The notes beneath the pieces are model-generated. The model searched no databases. It was not told where the DNA came from and saw nothing but the letters and a program-made list of their open reading frames with translations. A stretch of DNA of 64,000 nucleotides. Origin: Bacillota bacterium (GTDB lineage: Bacteria > Bacillota > Clostridia > Oscillospirales > Ruminococcaceae). Shown in pieces: positions 36,056 through 44,363 of this stretch. The position numbers were made by a program, and so were the translations under genes. The stretch lies in NCBI GenBank assembly GCA_023391005.1, contig JAEWBS010000022.1:35290-99289 (forward strand), written 5' to 3'. How positions within the stretch are numbered: the stretch's first letter is position 1; each line of letters begins with the position of its first letter.

Positions 36056-36449
36056 GCCAGAGCATCTACGCCATTTCGTCAATTCTTATGGTGGCCAATG
36101 TTTATTCTTAAAACACGATATACTCGCTCTCAAAAAATATTCAAAGGCGTTGTCGTTTAGCGCTCCGCAAAGATTATAACGGAGCGATTCCAATTAATGA
36201 AGCGTCAGCTGAGCCTCGGTGATGAGTTTCTTATTGCTTTTCAAAAAAGGACTATCAGCAGTACCATTCCGCCCTATGGTTTGTATATTCATCGGGCTGC
36301 GGCGTATTCTACCGGATGACTGTATTTTCCTGTAAAATTATGCTATACTCAAGAGCAGAAAATGTCAGATAAGATGAGGCGAAACGCCAGAGCCCTTTGC
36401 CCTCTTAATAATACACCAAATTTATATTACCTACAACGGAGGAGCCGTC

Positions 36450-36797
36450 ATGTTGTTTGTCTGCTATCCAAAATGCACCACCTGCCAAAAGGCACGGGCG
36501 TTTCTCGACGCCAAGAGCTTGACGTACGACTTTCGCGATATTAAACTGAATAATCCCACCGAAGCGGAGCTGCGGATCTGGCATGCGAAAAGTGGTTTGC
36601 CGCTTAAGCGTTTCTTTAATACCAGCGGTTTGCAATATAAGGCGTTGGCGCTCTCGAAAACACTGCCCGCCATGACCGAGGACGAGCAGTTTAAGCTGCT
36701 TGCTGCCGACGGGATGTTGGTTAAGCGACCGATTTTGGTGGGGGACGATTTTGTACTGGTCGGCTTTAAGGAGGCCGAATGGGAGGCGAAGCTGTGA
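36450..36797 (+). CDS. ArsC/Spx-family thioredoxin-fold protein
   Basis: 115 residues with the N-terminal redox motif YPKCTTCQKARAFLD, then DIKLNNPTEAEL, FFNTSG and a C-terminal KRPILVGDDFVLVGF. The CTTC motif and KRP loop match the ArsC/Spx/YffB fold family; which branch is uncertain. It lacks clear Spx features that contact RNA polymerase, so it may be a thiol reductase. GGAGGAG is 6 nt before the ATG. It overlaps the next gene by 4 bp (GTGA), forming a two-gene operon. Confidence 0.9.
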   Translation: MLFVCYPKCTTCQKARAFLDAKSLTYDFRDIKLNNPTEAELRIWHAKSGLPLKRFFNTSGLQYKALALSKTLPAMTEDEQFKLLAADGMLVKRPILVGDDFVLVGFKEAEWEAKL

Positions 36798-37144
36798 CCC
36801 GGCGTGAACTGATCGACTACTGCCTGACCTACCCTGATGCCTACGAGGATTATCCCTTTGGCGCGTTTGACGGCGCGCCGGATTTCTGGGCGGTCATGCG
36901 CCATAAAGGCAACAAAAAAAGCTTTGCCTTTATCTACGAGCGGGCGGGCCTCTGTATCAACCTCAAGTGCGAGCCGCTTTGTGCCGACTTTCTGCGGCGC
37001 GCTTACCCCGGGGTCACCCCGGCCTACCACATGAATAAAGTACATTGGAATACCGTCTACCCTAACGCAGTGCCGGAGGATGCCCTGCGCCAGATGATTG
37101 ACAACAGCCACCAACTGACCCTGCCGAAAGGGAAGCGGAAGTAA
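36794..37144 (+). CDS. MmcQ/YjbR-family DNA-binding-like protein
   Basis: 116 residues: CLTYPDAYEDYPFGAFDGAPDFWAV near the N-terminus and MNKVHWNTVY near the C-terminus are family hallmarks. The fold resembles the DNA-binding CyaY-like fold; biochemical role unknown. I chose GTG 36794 because GGGAGG is 7 nt upstream and it makes the common 4-bp overlap with the preceding stop; ATG 36779 is in frame but poorly placed. Confidence 0.85.
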   Translation: MTRRELIDYCLTYPDAYEDYPFGAFDGAPDFWAVMRHKGNKKSFAFIYERAGLCINLKCEPLCADFLRRAYPGVTPAYHMNKVHWNTVYPNAVPEDALRQMIDNSHQLTLPKGKRK

Positions 37145-37479
37145 TATTCTTATAAGTGCAGCCCACAAGATATGAACTGTGATAATAATACGGTGTCGAA
37201 TGTCGACCGCAGCACCAACGCATTGACGCCGATGGAGCCGATCATCTGGGCGTTTACGGCGAGGCTCGCATTGCCGCAAAGCAGCGCCTCATGTATGTCC
37301 ATATTTATAAACGAGGATAAACGAGGACGCACATTTAGAAGTTAATGCAACCCTGTTCCTGCGCCCCGATCGGGCGTTTAATCGTGGAAAGCATGATGGA
37401 CCCCGGCCGATGATATTACATAGCGGTTTGGGGGCTGCATTCAAAGGGTACGTGAAGAAAATACGAAGGGGGTGCGCTG
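37145..37479. other. Gene-free stretch
   Basis: 335 bp. I see a short ATAAACGAGGA direct repeat (about 37308-37326) and no supported gene or terminator. Confidence 0.4.
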
Positions 37480-37863
37480 ATGACCGAAGTCGTAGCCGCA
37501 CTGATATGGAACAAGGATAAGTTTATGATTTGCCAGCGGCCGGCGAACAAGGCCCGAGGGCTATTGTGGGAGTTCGTCGGCGGAAAGGTGGAACCGGGCG
37601 AAACAAAAGAGCGGGCGCTCATCCGGGAGTGCCAAGAGGAATTGGCTATTATCCTATCAGTGGGTGCCGTGTTCATGGATGTCACACACGAATACCCTGA
37701 TCTGACCGTCCACTTAACGCTGTTTAACGCTACAATTGCCGAGGGGATACCACAGAAGCTGGAGCATAATGACATCCGCTGGATCACCGCCCGTGAAATT
37801 CCGCAGTACAAATTCTGCCCGGCGGATGAAGCAATCTTGAAAAAGCTGCAAGCAACAACTTAG
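37480..37863 (+). CDS. NUDIX hydrolase, MutT-like (8-oxo-dGTP diphosphatase type)
   Basis: 127 residues. The NUDIX box is complete: GGKVEPGETKERALIRECQEEL (about residues 34-55, shown here as G-x5-E-x7-REx2EE). The length, the MICQRP..ARGLLWEFVGG lead-in and the C-terminal KFCPADEAIL segment match small MutT enzymes that sanitise oxidised nucleotides. GGGGGTG precedes the ATG. Downstream lies a gene-free 600 bp containing the leader copy at 38021. Confidence 0.9.
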   Translation: MTEVVAALIWNKDKFMICQRPANKARGLLWEFVGGKVEPGETKERALIRECQEELAIILSVGAVFMDVTHEYPDLTVHLTLFNATIAEGIPQKLEHNDIRWITAREIPQYKFCPADEAILKKLQATT

Positions 37864-38020
37864 GATTCAAGTGAAAAGGCTTGACAAAAGGTCTACCATA
37901 AGCCTTCATAAAGCTTTCATAGGCGAATGGATATCACATCTTTTCAAGATTGCGCCAAGCGGCTGCGCTAAGTGAGTCACGTTAAAAATAAACTGTATCA
38001 GTGGTCATGGCCTTGGATTC

Positions 38021-38306
38021 CAGTTAGAATGTAATTGACCATATTAAGCCACATTATATCTGTGCTATTAAGTATTTTAAAAATAATAACAAACGCGCGT
38101 TCCAATTCGTTGGGCGCGCTTTTTGTTATGCCTAAAAGGAGGTGTACCTAAGCGTGGTAAATACCGTGGACAGAACTGCCCGAAAAAGACGCAAATTGCT
38201 ATCCGAGTTAGGGCGGTATCGTCGCGTTCAATTAAGCGAAGTTTAGTAAATATGACGCCATAAAAATGCGCTTGGGGGCACGTCCCAAGCGAACGAAGGA
38301 TGCTTT
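38021..38306 (+). repeat. Diverged copy 1 of the tail-module leader
   Basis: Similar throughout to 50413-50686: ATTGACCATATTAAGCCACA at the start, then a terminator hairpin (38095-38119 plus T run), GGAGG, GGTAAATACC, a TTTAGTAAAT..ACGCCATAAAA block, a small hairpin (38270-38290) and the GCTTTATG start. Differences are spread evenly, which means an old duplication. The first stem keeps its pairing in both copies. Confidence 0.75.
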
Positions 38307-38405
38307 ATGTTAACAATGACGGCAGTGACTGATTCGGCGCACGCGTGTTGTTTTCAAGATGTAGCTCGGTTTGGAGGACTTAGCAGGGGATTTCGGGTGT
38401 TTTAG
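38307..38405 (+). pseudogene. Truncated copy of the tail-terminator gene
   Basis: The ATG and first codons give MLTMTAVTDS, matching MLTMAAVADA of the intact gene at 50687. Base similarity continues to about 38382 but the frame drifts and stops at 38405. It is the 5' fragment of a second tail module copy, the rest of which is absent. Confidence 0.65.
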
Positions 38406-38465
38406 GACACCTTTTGAGCCATTTGATGCAGTGGTTATGCAGTCGATGGAGGAATTCAGTCTTTG

Positions 38466-38834
38466 TCATTTCACCAGCGCAAAATCGTGCGCCTCGGTTA
38501 GCCAGCGCATTAGCTCGTCGTCGATTTGACTTGCGTTCGCCACGATTACATGGTGTGTCCAGCGGTTTGGATAGGGCTCCACCGCTATGTGAATGCGCGG
38601 GAAATCCAGCCGACGGGGCAGCCCAAATGAGATAATGATAAACACCTCCGGACAACCCTTCATCTTGCGCAGGGAAACAAAGGCGAAGCCGTATCTCTCC
38701 CGAAAGGTGATTTGCGTCTTCTTGACCGCCACTGTGACATTTGGAAATGCCGCAAGCATCCTCTCGGCAAGCGCCGCATACAGCGGGAGTGCTTCGGGTC
38801 TGTCGTTAAAAAAGAGCATTTCAGCTGATGTCAT
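38466..38834 (-). CDS. DUF5655-like protein
   Basis: 122 residues. The pattern NVTVAVKKTQITFRERYGFAFVSLRKMKG followed by a short EVFIIISFGL strand matches the small DUF5655 domain found alone or fused to other proteins; function unknown. TAGGAGG lies 7 nt before the ATG. It is the last gene of the minus-strand run that fills 38.4-45 kb. The segment quoted corresponds to roughly residues 31-59. Confidence 0.7.
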   Translation of the reverse strand: MTSAEMLFFNDRPEALPLYAALAERMLAAFPNVTVAVKKTQITFRERYGFAFVSLRKMKGCPEVFIIISFGLPRRLDFPRIHIAVEPYPNRWTHHVIVANASQIDDELMRWLTEAHDFALVK

Positions 38835-38923
38835 GAGTGCCTCCTAATTTTTGTACGATACGACTCTGTTTTGTTTACAAGAGCTTTCAAAATTGGAATT
38901 TGCAAGATAAAACCATATCTAAT

Positions 38924-39439
38924 TTAGATAGGTATAGTGGCTTGCAATAAATCGAAACGCTTTAAACAGTTAATATATTCAGCGACACAAACATAATTCT
39001 TGAGGTCTTGTTCATCCAATCCTCGAAAGGCATAAAGCTCATCCCAGAGCATCGTGCTGCCCTCCGCCATAAAAAAGCCTGTTACGAGATCAATTCCAAC
39101 AAATATTCTGGAAATCTCGCCACCCCAAATATCTGTACCATCCCTGTTCCCATCGCAGTAAAAAATCTTGCCGTTTTCGATGTTTTCAAGAAAAAATGCT
39201 TTCGGTATAGGGTCGGTTCCTTTCGGCAATTTTTCAGCATAATATGAGTTCATTGTGACGTTGCCAATGATCGCATCAAAAGCGCGCGCTTCGTGTATCT
39301 CAGTTAATACATATTTATCCTGCAAATATTGGAGTAGTTCCATTCCAGTTTTTCTGTTTGGCCTTAATTTCTCCTTATACATTAGCCATATGGATTTCCA
39401 TTCTTCAAGCACTTCTCTCGTTGGTTCTTTTGTTATCAT
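38924..39439 (-). CDS. Hypothetical protein
   Basis: 171 residues, soluble, no motif that I recognise. It starts with a helical, charged part (EVLEEWKSIWLMYKEKLRPN) and has a central strand-rich part with GGEISRIFVGIDLVTGFFM. AGGAG precedes its ATG. Lower GC than the core genome suggests foreign origin, like its neighbours. Bacterial relatives are likely but no function can be offered. Confidence 0.65.
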   Translation of the reverse strand: MITKEPTREVLEEWKSIWLMYKEKLRPNRKTGMELLQYLQDKYVLTEIHEARAFDAIIGNVTMNSYYAEKLPKGTDPIPKAFFLENIENGKIFYCDGNRDGTDIWGGEISRIFVGIDLVTGFFMAEGSTMLWDELYAFRGLDEQDLKNYVCVAEYINCLKRFDLLQATIPI

Positions 39440-39495
39440 GGTTTTCTCCTGCAGTGATGCATAATCATTATTTTCTTTCCCTCAAAACCGGTTAA

Positions 39496-39702
39496 TCAAT
39501 CAACCTTGTTGAAAACAACCGTTTGCTCTTTCATGGATATTTTGCCGACTTGGTAACCGTAGTCCGCCAACTCTTTTTTATAGTTCAAAAAGGAATGATC
39601 AATCGGTATCCCGGCAATGTTCTTGATTTCATCAAAGGTCAATTTAAACGACTGGCTTTGGCTTTTCTGCACGTATTCCCACAATAAATTGTATTTACTC
39701 AA
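39496..39702 (-). CDS. Conserved small protein of unknown function
   Basis: 68 residues: a helical part with SQSFKLTFDEIKNIAGIPID, then SFLNYKKEL and a strand VGKISMKEQTVVFNK. The pattern looks like a small winged-helix-type domain of a kind that recurs in Clostridia as a stand-alone protein. It overlaps the end of the upstream prenyltransferase-like gene by 8 bp, so it is part of an operon. Role unknown. Confidence 0.75.
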   Translation of the reverse strand: MSKYNLLWEYVQKSQSQSFKLTFDEIKNIAGIPIDHSFLNYKKELADYGYQVGKISMKEQTVVFNKVD

Positions 39703-40561
39703 TGCATACCACCCCTTTTCGGCTATTCATCCTGTTAAGGTTCTTCAAAATTTCATGATAGCGCATCGTGGCCAGTTCGCTTTTTTTACCCTTTTTGCAG
39801 AAAGCGAGCCCGGCCAGCTTCGGAACAACACGTTCAACCACAATCTGTCCATCCGCCAATTTGGATTCCAATATTCCCAAGGCTTCGAGAAAGCGCGCAT
39901 CGTTCTTTGCCCGGTCGTAAAAGGATAAGACATAGAGATACAAGAAAAGATTATAACTGCGGAAAGGGTATTCGACCTGCATGAATAACGTGCCGATCCC
40001 ATAGTGGCACGGGCCAATCGGTTTTCGGATTGTCCAGTGCTCCAGCAAAAAATCCACAGCTTTGTCGAGCGCCGGTTCTTTGTTGGGATAAGCAGTAAAG
40101 CAAAACGCGTTAAGTGCGGTAAGCGTCGGCAGGGGATTGGAATAGGCTGTTTCCGGGCCTCGGCCATAACTGAATTTATTGCAGCGCCAGCCCCCGTCCG
40201 TATATTGGCTATCCAAAAGATGCTGCAACGTTTTTTGCAGTCTGGTATCGGAAGCATACCCCATATGACAAAGTACGTTAGCGGCGTTAATTGTCTGACA
40301 TGGATAAACAGCGCCCTGCGGATACAGCTTGAAGCGCCCATCCTCCTGCCAAGCGCCAAATATCAGTTCGGCAGCTTCTTTCATCAAGGGGTCTGCAGGC
40401 GACATTCCCAATTCCAGCAGATACATGACGCTGTCCAAGGTTGAGAATGGGGCGCCTTTTATCAGACGCTTATCAGGGGTTGTCCAAAGATCCGCGCCAT
40501 TGTCGTGCCGATGGGATAATATCGTTTCGATATCTGATGCATATTGTTTCTCTATACCCAT
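39695..40561 (-). CDS. Prenyltransferase/squalene-oxidase-repeat-like alpha/alpha toroid protein
   Basis: 288 residues of helical repeats; LQHLLDSQYTDGGWRCN has the QxxDGGW core of terpene-cyclase and prenyltransferase repeats. Similar repeats surround it (for example KLYPQGAVYPCQT and VDFLLEHW). Catalytic DxDD-type acid is not seen, so it may be a non-catalytic toroid. It overlaps the HEAT-like gene by 10 bp and the 68-residue gene by 8 bp, which indicates a tightly coupled three-gene unit. Confidence 0.7.
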   Translation of the reverse strand: MGIEKQYASDIETILSHRHDNGADLWTTPDKRLIKGAPFSTLDSVMYLLELGMSPADPLMKEAAELIFGAWQEDGRFKLYPQGAVYPCQTINAANVLCHMGYASDTRLQKTLQHLLDSQYTDGGWRCNKFSYGRGPETAYSNPLPTLTALNAFCFTAYPNKEPALDKAVDFLLEHWTIRKPIGPCHYGIGTLFMQVEYPFRSYNLFLYLYVLSFYDRAKNDARFLEALGILESKLADGQIVVERVVPKLAGLAFCKKGKKSELATMRYHEILKNLNRMNSRKGVVCIE

Positions 40562-41217
40562 GCTTTCACCCCATAAAGTCCATTAAAAAGAGCTTCGATT
40601 TGCCTTTTTGATTTTTCATCCAATATATCATCGGACAGCGCATGGCGGATAAAGCTTTCCGCTTCGGTTGTTTGATGCGCTTTCCTGATGCCACACAACA
40701 CATTCAGGATATCGAGTAATGTGGGCTTGCGCATCGTCTCTTTCACATCCATAAGGTTAATGGAAATGAGGCTGGAAGCGATTTTATCATTTAAACCCGG
40801 TTTCGCGGATGCAATTTTACCTAATGACTGAATACACTGACGGATCGTGAAGGGTTTCTCGTCATTCAAGAGCTGCAGGCATTCCTCAATAGTATCGTCC
40901 AACCTATTTTCAGTGTCCCATTTGGCGTTCTCAGCAATCAGCATTAAGCCGATGCTTCTCTGGTAGGAATTATCGCTTCTAAGCTTATCTTGAAGCATAT
41001 CCCAATACGAATAAACATCATCAAAGAATAGGGCTCTGTTTTGTAAAACGAGAAATGCCTGATACCTGATGTTGTCGTCTTTTAAAGAGAGCCATTCTAC
41101 CAGTTGAGAAATATCTGCTTTGTTCAGATTTTGCGACGCTTCCTGCAGACCGCTTTTGGGAATAGACATGATATCAACTATTGTAATCATTCTGCAGCGC
41201 GCCATCTGATACAACAT
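40552..41217 (-). CDS. HEAT-repeat-like helical protein
   Basis: 221 residues made of paired helices, such as WLSLKDDNIRYQAFLVLQNRA and QRSIGLMLIAENAKWD, with the spacing of HEAT repeats. No catalytic motif. Relatives often act as scaffolds or, in the AlkD group, as DNA-repair proteins, but the AlkD residues are not evident. Start uncertain: none of the three possible ATGs (41217, 41190, 41169) has a good ribosome site. Confidence 0.65.
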   Translation of the reverse strand: MLYQMARCRMITIVDIMSIPKSGLQEASQNLNKADISQLVEWLSLKDDNIRYQAFLVLQNRALFFDDVYSYWDMLQDKLRSDNSYQRSIGLMLIAENAKWDTENRLDDTIEECLQLLNDEKPFTIRQCIQSLGKIASAKPGLNDKIASSLISINLMDVKETMRKPTLLDILNVLCGIRKAHQTTEAESFIRHALSDDILDEKSKRQIEALFNGLYGVKAWV

Positions 41218-41259
41218 TTGTGGTTCACATCAAAGCAGGTCTTTTTGTAATTTCTTTTA

Positions 41260-41688
41260 TTATAACAATGCAAAATGGGAACTGTTAAAAATTGATTTCA
41301 TTTGACACAGGCAAAACGGATGCCCGGCGGGGTCCAGCATAACCTTCCAATCGTCCGAAAATTGTGCGCTTGCGACTGTCGCACCACAATCAACCGCATA
41401 TTGAACCGCTTCTTCCAAATTATTGACGGCGAAGTCCATATGTGCCATTTGCTGCTGCGCTTCAGGCCTTGTCGGCCACACGGGTGGTTTATATTCAGAA
41501 TTCCGCTGAAATAGGATGCCGGGGTAGGTCCCCTGATTGGTTCCCGGGGCGCCTACGCAAGCAAAGTCGTCATCGTAAAACGGTATTTCCCATTTGAGCA
41601 GCTTCGCATAGAATTCAGCTAATTCATAAGGATTTTCGCAATCTATCGTGAATGCGTACATTTTGATTTTCAACTCATTGCCTGTCAT
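41260..41688 (-). CDS. VOC-superfamily protein (glyoxalase_6-like)
   Basis: 142 residues: AFTIDCENPYELAEFYAKLL at the start, MAHMDFAVNNLEEAVQYAVDCGA in the middle and MLDPAGHPFCLCQ near the end, the two-module VOC pattern with a DPAGHPFCL signature common in uncharacterised members. Substrate unknown. First gene after the CatB-like gene in the same direction, with GGAGG upstream. Confidence 0.88.
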   Translation of the reverse strand: MTGNELKIKMYAFTIDCENPYELAEFYAKLLKWEIPFYDDDFACVGAPGTNQGTYPGILFQRNSEYKPPVWPTRPEAQQQMAHMDFAVNNLEEAVQYAVDCGATVASAQFSDDWKVMLDPAGHPFCLCQMKSIFNSSHFALL

Positions 41689-41731
41689 ACTTTATACCTC
41701 CAACTATTAGCTGTCGCTAAATTTCTGTTTT

Positions 41732-42367
41732 CTAAATAACGGTTTTGATTTTATTTAGGTCCGCGCTGCACAGCGCGTCGAGATTCTCAAAGATTTTTTC
41801 GGGCGGCCAGTTCCACCATTGCAGTTGTAGCAAATATTCTATCAGCTCATCCTCGAATCGTTTTCGGATAATTTTGCAGGGGTTTCCTCCAGCGATATGG
41901 TAGGCTGGAATATCTTTTGCAACCATGGAATTTGCTGCGATGATCGCCCCGTCCCCAATGTGAACCCCCGGCATCACGGTCACATTTTGCCCGATCCACA
42001 CATCGTTGCCCACAACGGTGTCGCCTCTAAAGGGCAGGTCCTCCAGCGAAGGTGTTGATTTCTCCCAGCTGCCGCCCATGATGTTAAAGGGATAGGTGGT
42101 AACGCTGCTCATCCGATGGTTTGCGCCATTCATCACAAACTCGATACCCTTGGCGATGGCGCAGAATTTGCCGATAATCAGCTTGTCCCCTAAAAACTCA
42201 TAATGGTGGGTGACATGGTTTTCAAATTGATCCGGGCCGGTATTGTCATCGTAGTAGGTATACTCGCCCACCGAGATATTGGCACGGGTAATAACATTCT
42301 TGATAAAACAAACGCTTTTGATTGCATCATTGGGATAAATTGCGCTTGGGTCAGGGCCGTATCGCAT
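41732..42367 (-). CDS. CatB/Vat-related O-acetyltransferase (left-handed beta-helix)
   Basis: 211 residues with hexapeptide repeats: VVGNDVWIGQNVTVMPGVHIG and DGAIIAANSMVAKDIPAYHIAGGNP. The catalytic histidine region NGANHRMSSVTTYPF matches xenobiotic acetyltransferases such as VatD and CatB, which inactivate streptogramin A or chloramphenicol; many relatives have other acceptors. ATG 42367 follows AAAAGGGG; the 33 extra upstream codons extend over the gap. No resistance can be claimed from sequence alone. Confidence 0.88.
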   Translation of the reverse strand: MRYGPDPSAIYPNDAIKSVCFIKNVITRANISVGEYTYYDDNTGPDQFENHVTHHYEFLGDKLIIGKFCAIAKGIEFVMNGANHRMSSVTTYPFNIMGGSWEKSTPSLEDLPFRGDTVVGNDVWIGQNVTVMPGVHIGDGAIIAANSMVAKDIPAYHIAGGNPCKIIRKRFEDELIEYLLQLQWWNWPPEKIFENLDALCSADLNKIKTVI

Positions 42368-42398
42368 CAAAACACCCCTTTTCGAATTATGTATTTTT

Positions 42399-43160
42399 TT
42401 ATAGCGTTGTGCCATATTCAGGACACTGGTAGCGCGGCTTGCCCCGGCTGGCCTTGCCATATTCAATGGCGGATGTGGGGCAGCCGCAGATGCAGGCCAT
42501 GCAGTGGGTGCACCGAACGCCCCAGACGGGCTTTCCCTCTTCTAAACGAATGTTTCCCAGTGGACAGACAGCATCGCACTTGCCGCAGGATACGCAGGCG
42601 TCGGAAACGGTAAAAGGTTTGGCTTTGATAATAAAGCGATAAAAAGCGGCGTTGATCATGCCCGATTTCAGCTTGTCGGTCGCGCGAACCTTAGGCGAGG
42701 GGAAAGCCCGTTCATCCCGAATGCAGGCGACGCCGTTTTCTAAAGTCGGTCTGGCAGCAGCGACGATTTTCTGCGCCTCCTCCTGTCCCGGTGCGTCGAA
42801 TAGGGCAATGTAGTTTTCGGGCATGACCACCTGCAAAACGCCTCTATAGTTAAGCCCTTCTTGCGCACAGAGGGACTTAATCTTTGCCTCGGCATTGCCG
42901 ATTTCGCTGCCGCAGGTCATGACAAAGTAGGCAGCCCTGCTGCCCGAAAAGCTGCCGCTGCGAATAAAATCCACAAAAACACGCGGTAGCTGCCAGCCGT
43001 AGGTGGGTGCCACAAAGATCCAAGGCCTTTCGGAGGTCAGCTTCGCCGCAATGCCGTCACGGATGAATCGAAAGGCGTCTACCGCTTCATCCCCCAAAGC
43101 ATGGGCAAGCATCTGCGCGCAGTACCGGCTGTTGCCGGTGCCGGTGAAATAGACGATCAT
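42399..43160 (-). CDS. EFR1-type ferrodoxin: flavodoxin-like domain plus 2[4Fe-4S]
   Basis: 253 residues. N-terminal flavodoxin fold with the FMN phosphate loop FTGTGNSRYCA and APTYGWQLPRVF; C-terminal ferredoxin part with CVSCGKCDAVCP and CTHCMACICGCP. This fused arrangement is the EFR1 family, an anaerobe-typical electron carrier. It overlaps the DUF3795 gene by 4 bp. Its partner is not evident. Minus-strand operon with the deformylase-like and hydrolase genes. Confidence 0.92.
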   Translation of the reverse strand: MIVYFTGTGNSRYCAQMLAHALGDEAVDAFRFIRDGIAAKLTSERPWIFVAPTYGWQLPRVFVDFIRSGSFSGSRAAYFVMTCGSEIGNAEAKIKSLCAQEGLNYRGVLQVVMPENYIALFDAPGQEEAQKIVAAARPTLENGVACIRDERAFPSPKVRATDKLKSGMINAAFYRFIIKAKPFTVSDACVSCGKCDAVCPLGNIRLEEGKPVWGVRCTHCMACICGCPTSAIEYGKASRGKPRYQCPEYGTTL

Positions 43161-43582
43161 ATTTCATTCTCCTGTCTGTACTGCTTTTCCTGACAATCGC
43201 TGCATACCCCGTCGTGCAGGGAAATGATTCCGCTGCAAGATGGACAGGTGTAACGTGTGCGCTGCCACGCCATGAATGCCTCAAGGCCGTGCTGCCGCAC
43301 ATAGCGGCTGTTCTCGATCAGGCTGACGTCATATCGGGTATTGTAGCTCTTTTCCAGCGATTTGATGCGTTTGCAGGGGTAGTCACGGCATTCATAGCAA
43401 TATGTAAGACTCTTTGCTTGAACGCACGTCTTAATGATACACTTGCGACAGTGTTCCGGTTGGTTGACGCTTATGAGGCAACCCCCGCAGGGATTCTTGC
43501 GACGGCTGTACCGGTAACATACCAGACAGTTCATCCCACAAGGTGCGAACAGGGCAGAGTCAATGATTTGTGGCATTTTCAT
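43157..43582 (-). CDS. DUF3795-family cysteine-rich protein
   Basis: 141 residues with many Cys pairs: APCGMNCLVCYRYSR, CGGC, CRKCIIKTC, CYECRDYPCKRIK and a C-terminal zinc-ribbon-like CPSCSG..CSDC. The first part fits DUF3795; the metal bound is probably zinc or iron-sulfur. Function unknown. ATG 43582 follows GGGGGACAGG; the longer frame overlaps the upstream stop codon region. Coupled by a 4-bp overlap to the EFR1 gene. Confidence 0.85.
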   Translation of the reverse strand: MKMPQIIDSALFAPCGMNCLVCYRYSRRKNPCGGCLISVNQPEHCRKCIIKTCVQAKSLTYCYECRDYPCKRIKSLEKSYNTRYDVSLIENSRYVRQHGLEAFMAWQRTRYTCPSCSGIISLHDGVCSDCQEKQYRQENEI

Positions 43583-43599
43583 AGACCCTGTCCCCCTTC

Positions 43600-44010
43600 T
43601 CAAATAATAATTCCCTCGCAATGGTCAATTTCGTGCTGGATGATCTGGGCCGTCCAGCCGGAGAAGGTCTTAATGCGGGTCTGGAAGTCCCCATTTTGAT
43701 ACTGCACCTTGATAGACTTCCAGCGCTTCGTCTTTCGCGTTCCAGTGAGGGACAGGCACCCCTCCTCAGTTTCATATGGCCCCGATTTTTTGACGATGAC
43801 CGGGTTAAACATGACCATGTAGCTGCCCGCGTTGTCAAAGGCGATGATGCGCTTGTTGACGCCGATCATATTGGCTGCCATGCCCACGCAGCCGTCCTGA
43901 TGAGTCTCTAGAGTTTCTAACAGATCCTCAGCCACGGAAAGGTCTGCTTGCGTGGCAGGCTCCGCCTTTTGGGCGAGGAACGCGATATCCCGCATAATTT
44001 CCCGTATCAT
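43600..44010 (-). CDS. Peptide-deformylase-like protein
   Basis: 136 residues, about 30 shorter than housekeeping deformylases. All three metal/catalytic motifs are recognisable: GCVGMAAN (normally GxGLAAxQ; the Q is replaced by N), EGCLS and HEIDH. Short clostridial members like this are common accessory paralogues of Def. The product may remove N-formyl groups from peptides, or a resistance/modification role is possible. It overlaps the upstream 118-residue gene by 4 bp. Confidence 0.88.
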   Translation of the reverse strand: MIREIMRDIAFLAQKAEPATQADLSVAEDLLETLETHQDGCVGMAANMIGVNKRIIAFDNAGSYMVMFNPVIVKKSGPYETEEGCLSLTGTRKTKRWKSIKVQYQNGDFQTRIKTFSGWTAQIIQHEIDHCEGIII

Positions 44011-44363
44011 AACGCCCTCCTGAGCAGTTCGTTTTCAATCAGTTCCCGTGATAGCGCCATGGCCCGTATAATGCCGTTAAAACGCCGGTATTGCCCCCTA
44101 TCTGCCTCATATTTTGACCGGGCCTTTTCACATTTTCGGATGACTGAGGCCAACGGCTCCAGCGCGGCAGACAGATCCTCAATGGAATATAGCGACGCGT
44201 CGCCCTCGGTTAACAAGACTTCCGAAATTTTCATAGCCTGAATACGGTTTTTTAGAAGCGTATGCTGAGAGGATCCGGCGGCAAACTTGGGTTGCGTTCG
44301 CTCACAGCGTATGATGATTGAGGTTACCGACTTTAAAGCGGTTGCCCGTTCCTGTTCCGTCAT
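44007..44363 (-). CDS. Conserved hypothetical helical protein
   Basis: 118 residues, helical and charged. It contains two similar halves: RCERTQPKFAAGSSQHTLLKNRIQAM and KCEKARSKYEADRGQYRRFNGIIRAM, i.e. an internal duplication of about 60 residues. I have an impression that the family recurs in Clostridia next to hydrolases, but no function is known to me. It starts at ATG 44363, overlapping the hydrolase stop by 4 bp; the longer frame is read-through of the hydrolase antiframe. Confidence 0.75.
   Translation of the reverse strand: MTEQERATALKSVTSIIIRCERTQPKFAAGSSQHTLLKNRIQAMKISEVLLTEGDASLYSIEDLSAALEPLASVIRKCEKARSKYEADRGQYRRFNGIIRAMALSRELIENELLRRAL

Noticed and set aside
35897..36082. Open frames on both strands across the palindromes
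   Set aside because: They arise because an inverted repeat reads similarly on both strands; no ribosome site.
36464..37279. 271-codon minus-strand open frame opposite the ArsC-like and MmcQ-like genes
   Set aside because: The plus strand encodes two recognisable families with a normal overlap; the minus frame has no family features.
41732..42367. Calling the CatB/Vat-like gene an antibiotic resistance gene
   Set aside because: The family contains many enzymes with other acceptors; sequence alone does not support resistance.
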